DNA of 33,501 nucleotides from Peptoniphilaceae bacterium (GTDB lineage: Bacteria > Bacillota > Clostridia > Tissierellales > Peptoniphilaceae), in NCBI GenBank assembly GCA_028723425.1, contig JAQYEZ010000044.1, positions 32,001 to 65,501 of the forward strand, given 5' to 3'. The notes beneath the pieces were generated by a model. It ran no database searches. It saw only the letters and a list, made by a program, of their open reading frames with translations, and was not told the origin of the DNA. Shown piece by piece: positions 1 to 7,884 of the stretch (positions are counted from its first letter, which is position 1; each line of letters starts with the position of its first letter). The position numbers were made by a program, and so were the translations under genes.

Positions 1-131
1 ATGGTCAAGATATCAGTGATAGGGAAGCAAAAAAATTCCATAAATTCATATCTAAAAAATTCAAGGGCGTAGATGTTGATTTAATATACGGTGGTCAACC
101 AGTATATTATTATACAATCACTATAGAATAG
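1..131 (+). CDS. fakA: Fatty acid kinase FakA / YloV (DAK2-family), C-terminal fragment
   Basis: This reading frame is open from the left edge (codons start at base 3) and stops with TAG at 129-131, leaving about 42 codons. The last residues read GGQPVYYYTITIE, the characteristic C-terminal signature of the YloV/FakA family, preceded by the usual segment GQDISDREA. In that family the protein is the ATP-dependent subunit that phosphorylates fatty acids carried by FakB. The gene commonly lies next to recG, which starts 7 bases downstream here, so the neighbourhood agrees. The kinase domain lies outside the window, so function rests on the C-terminal signature and synteny only. Confidence 0.7.
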   Translation, partial: GQDISDREAKKFHKFISKKFKGVDVDLIYGGQPVYYYTITIE

Positions 132-138
132 GGATAAT

Positions 139-2124
139 ATGGATCTAAAAGATCTAAAAGGTATAGGAAAAAAAAGAGAAGAAGCACTTAATAAGCTTGA
201 TATTTATACAATAAGTGATCTATACAATTATTATCCTCGTGAATACGAAGATAGGTCAAAAAAAATGATTCTACCTAAAGCAAGAGAAGATATTAAGTAT
301 TTTTTTAGGTGGAAGATTGAAAGTAAGCTTTATTATCATAGGAGTGGATCATATCAATTAAGCTATTTATATGCAAGTGAGAAAAAGGAAAAAATTAAAA
401 TTATATATTTTAATGATAAATTTACTCCGCAAAAGCTCCTAATAGGCAAAACTTACAATTTTTATTGTAAGATTGTAAGAAAAAATGGTTTTTATGAAGC
501 CTATAACCCGATTTTTTCAGAGCTTGATGATAAAAAAACAATTGGGTCAATAATTGCACTTTATCCTCTGACTAAGGGTTTAAATTTAAAGACCCTAAGG
601 AAACTTATACAAGAATCCCTAAAATATTATGATAAAAATGAAGAAGTTATAGATAAAGAAACTTTAGAATATTTTAAGTTAAATAAGAGAGAAGAAAACC
701 TAAATCAAATTCATTTTCCAAAAACTATTAAAGACTTAAAAAAAGCAAAAAGTCAAATAAAGATAAATGACTTATTAAAAGATTTATACTTTTTGGATCT
801 GGTAAAAAATCAAAAGTATACAAAACAAAGCCTAAAACTATCTTATAATTTGCCAGAAATTTTGAATAAGCTTGATTTTGCTTTGACTAGGGGGCAGAAA
901 AGATCTCTTTTAGAAATACTAAAGGATTCTTTGTCAGAAAAGCCAATGAATAGGCTTTTGTGTGGTGATGTTGGCTCTGGTAAGACTATAGTTGCTATTT
1001 TGACTATGATAATATTTGCCATAAATGGCTATCAATCTGCTATGATGGTTCCAACTGAAGTATTAGCTATACAACAATTTGAAAAAAATAAAGATTTTAT
1101 AGAATCTTTTGGGCTTAAAGTTTCTTTGATTACATCATCAAGTAAAGATAAAAAAACTTTAAAAGATTTTTTAGCAGATGGGAAAATAGATATTATTATA
1201 GGTACTCATGCTTTGATACAAGAAGATGTTTCTTTTAAAAATCTAAAACTTGTTGTTAATGATGAACAACACAGGTTTGGTGTTATGCAAAGGCAAAAAC
1301 TTGCCCAAAAAGGAATAAATCCTAACTATTTAACCATGACAGCAACTCCCATACCCAGAACTCTCTATTTAAAAATTGCCAAGCTTTTGGATATATCAAT
1401 TATAGATGAATTACCCAAAAACAGACTCCCAATAGAAACTGAGATTATTTCTAATACAATGGAAGAAACTTTATTTGAAAAGTTATTTGAAAATCTTAGA
1501 AATAAAAGACAGATTTATGTCGTTTCAAATAATATAGATGGAGAAGACCGATATTCAGTTGAAAATCTTTACAAAAAATACAAAAAAGTTTTTAGAGACT
1601 ATAGAATTGAAAAACTCCACGGTAAGCTCAATCCTAACGAAAAAGAACAGATTTTAAAAGATTTTTCTAAAGGCATAATTGATATATTGATTACTACAAC
1701 CGTTATAGAAGTAGGCATAGATGTAAAAAATGCTTCTGTTATGGTTATTTATAATGCTAGTATGTTTGGCTTATCAACTCTTCACCAACTTAGAGGTAGA
1801 GTAGGTAGGGGGCCATACAAATCTTATTGTTATCTTGTTAGCAATAAAGAAAGCCCTAGCAAAAAGCTTGAAATTTTAAAGAAAAGCAATGATGGCTTTG
1901 AAATAGCAAAATATGATTTGGAAATGAGAGGTGGTGGAAAAATTCTATCAACTATTCAACATGGTAAAAATTTGGAAAACATCGACTATCTCTCAATGAC
2001 CAAAGAAGAAATAGATAAGGCCTTTGAAATTTATTTCTATACTAAGGAAAATAATTTTTGCGGTGTAAATTTTAACTATATAAAGAAGTATTTTAATTTA
2101 GATAGAGGGATTATTTTAAACTAA
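139..2124 (+). CDS. recG: ATP-dependent DNA helicase RecG
   Basis: RecG is a superfamily 2 helicase that remodels stalled replication forks and branch-migrates Holliday junctions. The protein has 661 residues, close to the family norm of about 680. The N-terminal wedge/OB region covers roughly residues 1-250. The motor follows, with Walker A GDVGSGKT at 276-283, a DEQH box at 375-378, TATPIPRTL at 401-409 and motif VI QLRGRVGRG near 550-558. The C-terminal RecG-specific region (EMRGGGKILSTIQHG) reads GGGKIL where many homologues have GPGDFLG. The gene sits between fakA and rsmD, a common Firmicute order, and its stop shares one base with the rsmD start, suggesting coupled translation. Confidence 0.97.
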   Translation: MDLKDLKGIGKKREEALNKLDIYTISDLYNYYPREYEDRSKKMILPKAREDIKYFFRWKIESKLYYHRSGSYQLSYLYASEKKEKIKIIYFNDKFTPQKLLIGKTYNFYCKIVRKNGFYEAYNPIFSELDDKKTIGSIIALYPLTKGLNLKTLRKLIQESLKYYDKNEEVIDKETLEYFKLNKREENLNQIHFPKTIKDLKKAKSQIKINDLLKDLYFLDLVKNQKYTKQSLKLSYNLPEILNKLDFALTRGQKRSLLEILKDSLSEKPMNRLLCGDVGSGKTIVAILTMIIFAINGYQSAMMVPTEVLAIQQFEKNKDFIESFGLKVSLITSSSKDKKTLKDFLADGKIDIIIGTHALIQEDVSFKNLKLVVNDEQHRFGVMQRQKLAQKGINPNYLTMTATPIPRTLYLKIAKLLDISIIDELPKNRLPIETEIISNTMEETLFEKLFENLRNKRQIYVVSNNIDGEDRYSVENLYKKYKKVFRDYRIEKLHGKLNPNEKEQILKDFSKGIIDILITTTVIEVGIDVKNASVMVIYNASMFGLSTLHQLRGRVGRGPYKSYCYLVSNKESPSKKLEILKKSNDGFEIAKYDLEMRGGGKILSTIQHGKNLENIDYLSMTKEEIDKAFEIYFYTKENNFCGVNFNYIKKYFNLDRGIILN

Positions 2125-2687
2125 TGAGAGTAGTAGCAGGAAAATATAAAGGATACAATATAAAATCACCAAAAGCAACAAATTCCAGGCCTACTGACAA
2201 TAAGGTAAAAGAGGCAATTTTTGCTATGCTCTATCCTATAAAAGATGAAGCATGTGCTCTTGATCTATTCGCATGCACTGGTCAGATGGGTATAGAGTTT
2301 TTGTCAAGGGGAGCAAAATACGTTGTTTTTAACGAATTAAACTTTAAAAACTATGATGTACTAAAAGAAAATCTTTCAAATATTAAGGCATTAAATTTTA
2401 AGACCTACAAGAAAGATTTTAGAAAATGTTTAGAAAGTCTAAATGAACTTGGTGAATCTTTTGACTATATTTTTTTAGATCCTCCCTATAAGGATGATTA
2501 TATTTATACAAGCTTGAAATTAATTTTAAAATATGATTTACTAAGTAAAGAAGGTATAATAATTACCGAATCAGATAGAAATTTAGATTTTTCTGATGAA
2601 TTTGCTTTACAAATTATTAAAGAAAAATCTTATGGAAGGAAAGTAATAAAGTTTTACAAACAATATGAGAGCGATATATCCAGGTAG
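2124..2687 (+). CDS. rsmD: 16S rRNA (guanine966-N2)-methyltransferase RsmD
   Basis: RsmD is a SAM-dependent methyltransferase acting on G966 of 16S rRNA in the small subunit. The 187-residue protein begins with the typical MRVVAGKYKGYNIKSP. It then has the substrate region SRPTDNKVKEAIF, a SAM-binding loop DLFACTGQMGIEFLSRGA, and catalytic motif IV DPPY at residues 119-122. Length is normal. The start overlaps the recG stop by one base, and the 3' end overlaps coaD by 23 bases. The rsmD-coaD pairing is widespread in bacteria and supports the call. Confidence 0.96.
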   Translation: MRVVAGKYKGYNIKSPKATNSRPTDNKVKEAIFAMLYPIKDEACALDLFACTGQMGIEFLSRGAKYVVFNELNFKNYDVLKENLSNIKALNFKTYKKDFRKCLESLNELGESFDYIFLDPPYKDDYIYTSLKLILKYDLLSKEGIIITESDRNLDFSDEFALQIIKEKSYGRKVIKFYKQYESDISR

Positions 2688-3144
2688 CTTTGATCCCTTG
2701 ACTATTGGACATTTAGATATAATTACAAGAATGAACGAAATGTTCGATGAGGTTATCGTTGCTATATTAATTAATGAAGAAAAAAAACATTTCTTTACTT
2801 TGCAAGAAAGAAAAGAAATGATTCTAAAAGAAATAGAAAATTATAATTTAGACAAGGTTACTGTTATGATCTTTGATGGACTTTTGGTAAATTTTGCCAA
2901 AAAAGTTGGAGCAAAAGTTGTTGTTAGAGGGCTTAGAGCTGTAACTGATTATGAATATGAAACCAAAATTGCACAATTTAACTCAAGCCTATATCCAGGT
3001 CTTGAGACAGTGTTTTTGTTGAGTGATCCTAGATATTCATACATAAGTTCTAGTGGTGTTAGAGAAGTTGCACATTTTAAAGGCGATGTTTCACCTTATG
3101 TTACTCAAAATGTGGAACAAGAGATAAAGAAGAAATTTTATTAG
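2665..3144 (+). CDS. coaD: Phosphopantetheine adenylyltransferase CoaD
   Basis: CoaD transfers AMP from ATP to 4'-phosphopantetheine, the penultimate step of coenzyme A synthesis, in the cytoplasm. The 159-residue protein has the nucleotidyltransferase signature GSFDPLTIGH (TxGH at residues 13-16), the mid-protein GLRAVTDYEYE and the C-terminal ISSSGVRE loop, all typical. The start lies inside rsmD in another frame. No close Shine-Dalgarno is visible (GGAAGG lies about 20 bases upstream), so translation probably depends on coupling to rsmD. Confidence 0.97.
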   Translation: MRAIYPGSFDPLTIGHLDIITRMNEMFDEVIVAILINEEKKHFFTLQERKEMILKEIENYNLDKVTVMIFDGLLVNFAKKVGAKVVVRGLRAVTDYEYETKIAQFNSSLYPGLETVFLLSDPRYSYISSSGVREVAHFKGDVSPYVTQNVEQEIKKKFY

Positions 3145-3161
3145 CATAAGAGGAGGAAACG

Positions 3162-3644
3162 ATGGCAAATATTAATGAATTAATTAATGAGATTGAAGAC
3201 ATAATGGATGAGGCAAGCTCTGTCCCATTTTCAAGAAAGGTATCTGTAGATCCAGATGAGATTTATGAGATAACTAAGGAAATGAGAGAATCTTTGCCAG
3301 AAGAAATTAAGAGTGCTCAATGGGTGGAATCTGAAAAAGATAGAATCTTGTCAGAGGCAAAGTCAGAAGCAAAATCTGTAATTGATAAGGCAAATAACGA
3401 CATTTCAACTTTTAAAGAACAAGCTAGAAACCAATACCAACAAATGGTTAGCGAACATGAAATTACAATGCAAGCTAAACAAGAAGCAAATAGAATTATC
3501 CAAGAAGCTAAAACAGAAGCTTTGAGTATCAGAAAGCAATCTTATGATTATGTTGACAGGCTATTTTCTTCATCTGCCGAAAACTTTAGCCAATTAGCAC
3601 AATCGCTAGATAAGAACAGAAGACATATTTTAGAAGATAAATAA
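3162..3644 (+). CDS. Conserved coiled-coil protein downstream of coaD
   Basis: This 160-residue protein is highly charged and mostly alpha-helical. An N-terminal amphipathic segment (residues 1-50, with the conserved-looking VPFSRKVSVDPDEI) precedes a long coiled coil (about 55-130) rich in EAKSEAKS/EANRIIQEAKTEA repeats. There is no signal peptide or membrane segment. Similar proteins follow coaD in many clostridia and are often annotated as ATPase or V-ATPase subunit H-like because of the coiled coil. The segment also recalls DivIVA-type proteins, so a scaffold role is possible but unproven. A strong AGGAGG lies 9 bases before the ATG. It is last in the fakA-recG-rsmD-coaD transcript, followed by a terminator. 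Confidence 0.8.
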   Translation: MANINELINEIEDIMDEASSVPFSRKVSVDPDEIYEITKEMRESLPEEIKSAQWVESEKDRILSEAKSEAKSVIDKANNDISTFKEQARNQYQQMVSEHEITMQAKQEANRIIQEAKTEALSIRKQSYDYVDRLFSSSAENFSQLAQSLDKNRRHILEDK

Positions 3645-3650
3645 GAAATG

Positions 3651-3695
3651 AAAGCTCTTGTAGAATAAATTTTTCCCTGCAAGAGCTTTTGCTTA
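3651..3695. terminator. Rho-independent terminator between convergent genes
   Basis: AAAGCTCTTG at 3651-3660 pairs perfectly with CAAGAGCTTT at 3680-3689. The stem extends through one GU wobble to 13 bp around a 13-base loop and is followed by TTTTGCTTATTT. It lies between the plus-strand coiled-coil gene and the minus-strand tmcAL. The A-rich 5' flank lets it act in both directions. Confidence 0.85.
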
Positions 3696-3708
3696 TTTAG
3701 GCTTGTAT

Positions 3709-4875
3709 TTACTGCAAAATAAATTTTCTAGTAAAGTCAAAGTCAATAGGTCTTCCAATATTCATATTATATAGGTTGGAAGCTTTTATATTTGATTCTA
3801 AGGCTATTTTTTCATAATCCTTTAAGTTTTTCAAATCTTTTTTACTTATTACTTTTTTTATAGGTCTAGATGCCAAAAATTTCATAGCACTTTTCTTGCA
3901 GCAAAGAACTCTTACAAAGTCTATATCAAACTGGTTAAAAGATTTTTTGTTTTCAAGTAAATAGTTTAGAGAAAGTCTTCGTATCCTAGAGGAAGTAAAT
4001 CTTGTAGCAGTGGACTTATTAACAAATTCATCAAAAGAATTACAAGTTTTAATATTTTTGTAAAACAAATTATCCATACCGTCTTCAAAACAAAGTATAT
4101 CTGTCATTTCTGTTTTTTCTATCAAAAGTTTATACCTTAATAGATTGTAGAAATCATTAAGCTTAGGATAGGTCATATAAGTATTATAAAAGTTGTTTAA
4201 ATAATAATAAGAGGCCTTAGGTAAGAGATTTTGCATGTTTTTCCTACAAAGATTTTTTCTTATTGCTGTTGAAGATGCATAAGTTTCATTGTTAATTTCT
4301 CTATCGCTATTTTTTGATAAAACTCTTTCTATTGGGACAAATTTAATATCTGCCTTTAATTGTTTAATCGCTTTTATATACTCAAAAGCCAAGATATTAT
4401 TTGAAGTAAGAACTTTTTTATCTTCTAGGATATCTCCTACACTTAGATAAGAACTTTTGGTATATGAGTAACCTTGCTTGAGGTATTTTTTGAGATTTTG
4501 CTCTATATTTTCTTGGTGATTCAATATATAATTTATTAGTTCTTTAAAGTCTTTAGCGGATATATTTTCTATACCAAAGCAAAGGAAATCGACTCCTATT
4601 TTATTTAGTAGCTCTATATTTTTTTTAGCAAAAAAATTTGCTGCTTGTAGGCTTACAAAGTTTGGCATCTCTAAAACTAAGTCAAAACCAGCATATATGG
4701 CAGCTTGAGCCCTCCTAAATTTGTCTATAATAGCTGGCTCTCCTCTTTGAACAAAATCACCGCTCATTATAGTTAGAGCAAGGTCTGCCTTTGTTATTTC
4801 TTTTGATTTATCTAATAGATATTTATGGCCATTGTGAAATGGGTTAAATTCCGAAATTATTGCTAGAGTTTTCAT
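3709..4875 (-). CDS. tmcAL: tRNA(Met) cytidine acetate ligase TmcAL (YlbM family)
   Basis: TmcAL activates acetate with ATP and forms N4-acetylcytidine at the wobble position of elongator tRNA-Met. The 388-residue protein has the nucleotidyltransferase HxGH motif as FNPFHNGHKYLL (HNGH at 14-17), then MSGDFVQRGEPAI and the LVLEMPNFVSLQAA segment, all diagnostic of the YlbM/TmcAL family. Length is normal (about 390-420). It is transcribed alone, divergent from efp and convergent with the coaD cluster. The ATG at 4875 matches the family start but lacks a clear Shine-Dalgarno. A short out-of-frame upstream reading frame overlaps it (see findings). Confidence 0.94.
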   Translation of the reverse strand: MKTLAIISEFNPFHNGHKYLLDKSKEITKADLALTIMSGDFVQRGEPAIIDKFRRAQAAIYAGFDLVLEMPNFVSLQAANFFAKKNIELLNKIGVDFLCFGIENISAKDFKELINYILNHQENIEQNLKKYLKQGYSYTKSSYLSVGDILEDKKVLTSNNILAFEYIKAIKQLKADIKFVPIERVLSKNSDREINNETYASSTAIRKNLCRKNMQNLLPKASYYYLNNFYNTYMTYPKLNDFYNLLRYKLLIEKTEMTDILCFEDGMDNLFYKNIKTCNSFDEFVNKSTATRFTSSRIRRLSLNYLLENKKSFNQFDIDFVRVLCCKKSAMKFLASRPIKKVISKKDLKNLKDYEKIALESNIKASNLYNMNIGRPIDFDFTRKFILQ

Positions 4876-4953
4876 ATATTAAGTTTACCATATATTAATT
4901 TTCCTTTATAGGGTACTTATAGTTATAGCTTAAAATATCTGCGGTAAAATATT

Positions 4954-5104
4954 ATAAATTCCTATAAAAAAATAACATTGAAAGTTAAAGAGATGATTTA
5001 AAATTTCATTTTTCAAATAATAAAATCTTTAATAATTATTGATAAATCAGGAATAAATAATTAAAAAATATGCCTATAAATCTAAAATGATTATAGGAAT
5101 TTAT
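4954..5104. repeat. 14-bp inverted repeat in the tmcAL-efp intergenic region
   Basis: The 361-bp gap 4876-5236 holds no convincing gene. ATAAATTCCTATAA at 4954-4967 and its exact reverse complement TTATAGGAATTTAT at 5091-5104 bracket 123 bases. CCTATAA recurs at 5073-5079 and forms a local 7-bp hairpin with the right arm (loop 5080-5090). Just beyond, GCCTA 5115-5119 pairs with TAGGC 5125-5129. The two inverted arms are seen directly; no function is claimed. In such AT-rich DNA part of this could be chance. Confidence 0.5.
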
Positions 5105-5179
5105 GAGCTTCTTTGCCTAGATTGTAGGCTTTAGGCGACTTTACAATTTAAAAATATAATTTAAAATTATTTATATCTA

Positions 5180-5208
5180 TTTAAACTTATGAGATGATAT
5201 GGTATAAT
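5180..5208 (+). promoter_or_regulatory. Promoter of the efp cluster (extended -10)
   Basis: TATAAT at 5203-5208 is preceded by TGG at 5200-5202, giving an extended -10 (TGnTATAAT). A weak -35 TTTAAA lies at 5180-5185 with 17-base spacing. The efp AGGAGG ribosome site follows at 5227-5232. It is the only good promoter seen before the 12-kb gene cluster. Confidence 0.8.
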
Positions 5209-5236
5209 AATGTAAAACAAAAACTTAGGAGGACTT

Positions 5237-5794
5237 ATGATTTCAGCAAATGATTTAAGAAAAGGTGTAACCTTTGAATATAATAATGATGTATACCAAG
5301 TGGTGGATTTTCAACATGTTAAGCCAGGAAAAGGTGCTGCATTTGTAAGAGCAAAAATTAGATCTGTAATGCAAGGTGGTACCAAAGATGTAACTTTTAA
5401 CCCTAACGAAAAATTTGAACCAGCTCATATTTCTACAAAAGATATGCAATATTTATACAATGATGGAACTTTATATTACTTTATGGATCCAGAAAGCTTT
5501 GAACAAATTCCTGTAGAAAAAGAATCTGTATCAGAAGCTATTCCATATGTAAGAGAAAATGATATGGTCCAAATGAAATTTTACCAAGATAAACCATTTT
5601 CAATTGAAGCACCAAACTTTGTAGAGTTAAAAGTTGTAGAAACTGAGCCTGCTGTTAAGGGAGATACAGCTACAAATGTTACAAAACCTGCCACAGTAGA
5701 AACAGGAGCGGTTATTAATGTTCCAGTATTCGTATCTGAGGGAGATGTTATAAAAATTGATACCAGAAGTGGAGAGTACTTATCAAGAGTTTAA
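5237..5794 (+). CDS. efp: Translation elongation factor P
   Basis: EF-P binds between the ribosomal P and E sites and rescues ribosomes stalled at polyproline stretches. The 185-residue protein has the three-domain layout: a KOW-like N-terminal domain (about 1-63), a central OB domain (67-127) and a C-terminal OB domain carrying the signature around [16 protein letters not shown]. The tip residue is Lys32 in [10 protein letters not shown]. That fits lysine-type EF-Ps, which may be modified; the sequence cannot say which modification is used. The AGGAGG at 5227 with 4-base spacing fixes the start. It is the first gene of a long operon. Confidence 0.98.
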   Translation: MISANDLRKGVTFEYNNDVYQVVDFQHVKPGKGAAFVRAKIRSVMQGGTKDVTFNPNEKFEPAHISTKDMQYLYNDGTLYYFMDPESFEQIPVEKESVSEAIPYVRENDMVQMKFYQDKPFSIEAPNFVELKVVETEPAVKGDTATNVTKPATVETGAVINVPVFVSEGDVIKIDTRSGEYLSRV

Positions 5795-5803
5795 GGAGAT
5801 ATA

Positions 5804-6124
5804 ATGAGCAATTCATTTAAAAATGGAAGTGTGAAAATAGCCAATGAAACTATTGAGTTTATAGCTAAAGAAGCTGCGGAAGAAATTAATGGTGTTTATG
5901 CATCTGAGGGAGGTTCTTTAAATAAAGAAAAACAAACACAAGCAAAATTAGTCTTTACAGAAAAAGGAATTGAAGTCAATTTATTTGTAGTTTTGTTTAA
6001 AAATGTAGAAGTCAGAAAAACTGTCAAAAAAATTCAAGAAAGAGTTAAGAAACAAATTGAAGTTATGACTGGTATAACAGTTAAAAGAGTAAATGTTTCT
6101 GTTGAGAAACTAATAATCTTATGA
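5804..6124 (+). CDS. Asp23/Gls24 family protein (YqhY-like)
   Basis: The 106-residue protein carries the compact Asp23/Gls24 domain, with IANETIEFIAKEAAEEINGV, the central VNLFVVLFKNVEVRK and the C-terminal VKRVNVSVEKL. The family includes Asp23, AmaP partners and B. subtilis YqhY. Position just before nusB matches YqhY, which in Bacillus is linked to control of acetyl-CoA carboxylase and lipid synthesis; that role is inference from synteny. An AAGGAG site precedes the ATG, and the 3' end overlaps nusB by 4 bases (ATGA). Confidence 0.88.
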   Translation: MSNSFKNGSVKIANETIEFIAKEAAEEINGVYASEGGSLNKEKQTQAKLVFTEKGIEVNLFVVLFKNVEVRKTVKKIQERVKKQIEVMTGITVKRVNVSVEKLIIL

Positions 6125-6510
6125 CTAGGGTGGAAGAAAGAGAATGGGTTTTTAAAATAATTTTTGGAAATCTCTTTGATAGCCAAATGGATTTACAGGA
6201 AATTTTTGATAATTATGGTTTAGATTTTAATAAGGATGGTTTCATTTACAAGTCCTTGTCTTCCTATTTAAATGAAAAAGAAATAATCAATCAAATACTT
6301 ATCGAAGAACTTGGTAAAAACTCATTTAATCGATTAAATAAAATAGATAAGTCAATCTTATCTTTGAGCATTAATGAAATTAAATTTTTGGCTATACCTG
6401 CTAGTGTTTCTATAAACGAAGCAGTTAATATCTCAAAAAAATATGCAGCACAAGATAGCTATAAATATATTAATAGTGTTTTAGGGTCTATAGTTAGAAA
6501 AGGTATGTAA
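6121..6510 (+). CDS. nusB: Transcription antitermination factor NusB
   Basis: NusB pairs with NusE (S10) and binds boxA RNA to prevent premature termination in rRNA operons. The protein has 129 residues, near the usual 130-145, and is all-helical. The C-terminal half is characteristic: NRLNKIDKSILSLSINEIKF, then IPASVSINEAVNISKKYA and YKYINSVLGSIVRK. The N-terminal half is divergent (TRVEEREWVFKIIFG replaces the usual RR.AREAALQ pattern). It starts at an ATGA overlap with the Asp23-like gene, and its stop overlaps the xseA start by one base. Confidence 0.93.
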   Translation: MTRVEEREWVFKIIFGNLFDSQMDLQEIFDNYGLDFNKDGFIYKSLSSYLNEKEIINQILIEELGKNSFNRLNKIDKSILSLSINEIKFLAIPASVSINEAVNISKKYAAQDSYKYINSVLGSIVRKGM

Positions 6511-7697
6511 TGAGAAAAGCTTTAAGCGTTAAGCAATTTAATGAATATATCAAGTCATCTTTAAAACATGACCCTATCTTTCAAAACCTCCATGTAAAAG
6601 GTCAGGTCGCAAATTACAGAATATCACATGAGCACCTATACTTTTCCTTAAAAGAGGGGGATGATATTATTGACTGTGTTATCTATTATTACATAGATAA
6701 AGATATCAATACATCCTTTGATACAGGGGATGAAATTGAAATATACGGAAATCTTCTTTTTAATAATTATTCATCAAGGCTTGTAATAAATATAACAAAA
6801 ATTGAGGAATTTGGAATATCAGAAGACTATAAGATTTTTATAAAATTAAGGGAAAATTTTCAAAAAAAAGGATATTTTGATTCTGATAAGAAAAAAGAAA
6901 TACCAAAACTTCCTAAAAACATCGGCCTCATTACTTCCAAGGATGGGGCAGCTGTTGAGGACTATCTTAATGTGATAAATCAAGTTCCAAACGATATCAC
7001 CGTTAGCTTTTATCCAGTAAAAGTTCAAGGCAAGAATTCAATTTATGAAATAATAAAGGCTTTAGATTACCTTGATAAGAAAAATTTAGATTTACTAGTA
7101 ATAACAAGGGGCGGCGGCTCAAAGGAAGATTTAAATGTTTTTAATAGTCCTGAAATTGTTGAAAAAGTGTTTTCTTTGAAAACTCCTTTAATATCAGCTA
7201 TAGGACATAAAATTGATCAGACTTTGATAGACTTGGTAGCAGATTTAAGTTTACAAACGCCCACAGAGGCAGCAAGCGTCACAGTAAGAAACTATTCATT
7301 TTTATTAAGAGATATAGATAATATCTATACTAAAATATTGAAGGCATATAGAGATAAGTTGTACTTATCTGATATAAAACTTTCTTTTTTGAAAAAAGAT
7401 TTATATAAATTTGATCCTAAAAATTTAGTAAAAAAAAGGATAGATGATTTAAATGAATTAAACAAATCCTTTGAAAAACAAATTTTAGATATGCTTAATA
7501 CTGAGAAAAATAAGCTTAATATCTTAGCTTATAGACTTAAATCAATTAAAAAAATGCTTGATATAGAAAAAAATAAGATACAAATTAAAGATATGGAAGG
7601 AAGGGAAATTTTCTCCAAGTTTTCACTTAAAAAAGGACAAGATATTAAAATTATCTTTAGTGATGGAGAAGTATTAGCGATAGTTAAAGATGAATGA
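6510..7697 (+). CDS. xseA: Exodeoxyribonuclease VII large subunit
   Basis: XseA is the catalytic subunit of exonuclease VII, which degrades single-stranded DNA to oligonucleotides in repair. The 395-residue protein has an N-terminal OB-fold (about 1-100, QVANYRISHEHLYFSLKE). The nuclease region is marked by IGLITSKDGAAVEDY, ITRGGGSKEDL and ADLSLQTPTEAA, followed by a long C-terminal coiled coil. The usual GHExD motif reads GHKID at 232-236, with Lys in place of Glu. It overlaps nusB by one base and xseB by 8, consistent with coupled production of the two subunits. Confidence 0.95.
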   Translation: MRKALSVKQFNEYIKSSLKHDPIFQNLHVKGQVANYRISHEHLYFSLKEGDDIIDCVIYYYIDKDINTSFDTGDEIEIYGNLLFNNYSSRLVINITKIEEFGISEDYKIFIKLRENFQKKGYFDSDKKKEIPKLPKNIGLITSKDGAAVEDYLNVINQVPNDITVSFYPVKVQGKNSIYEIIKALDYLDKKNLDLLVITRGGGSKEDLNVFNSPEIVEKVFSLKTPLISAIGHKIDQTLIDLVADLSLQTPTEAASVTVRNYSFLLRDIDNIYTKILKAYRDKLYLSDIKLSFLKKDLYKFDPKNLVKKRIDDLNELNKSFEKQILDMLNTEKNKLNILAYRLKSIKKMLDIEKNKIQIKDMEGREIFSKFSLKKGQDIKIIFSDGEVLAIVKDE

Positions 7698-7884
7698 AAC
7701 ATTTGAAGAGAATTACGAGAAGTTAAAAAAACTTTTAGAAGATTTAGAAAATACAAAAGATAATCTAGATCAATCTTTTAAAATATACTCTGAGGCCAAA
7801 GAATTGTATCAGAAATTAGAGAAGCAACTCGAGGACTACAAGGCTAAGGTTGATATAATAAGTGAGGAAAAATCAGTTGACTAA
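7690..7884 (+). CDS. xseB: Exodeoxyribonuclease VII small subunit
   Basis: XseB is the small helical subunit that binds the coiled coil of XseA in multiple copies. The 64-residue protein matches family length and pattern: NETFEENYEKLKKLLEDLE, then an LDQSFKIYSEAKELYQKLE helix. It begins 8 bases before the xseA stop and its own 3' end overlaps ispA, so it lies within a tightly coupled trio. Confidence 0.94.
   Translation: MNETFEENYEKLKKLLEDLENTKDNLDQSFKIYSEAKELYQKLEKQLEDYKAKVDIISEEKSVD

Noticed and set aside
3162..3644. Coiled-coil protein as the missing V-ATPase subunit G/H
   Set aside because: It belongs to the coaD cluster 16 kb away, has an N-terminal domain unlike G/H, and such proteins follow coaD widely regardless of V-ATPase genes. 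It is not fully excluded as a partner of subunit E.
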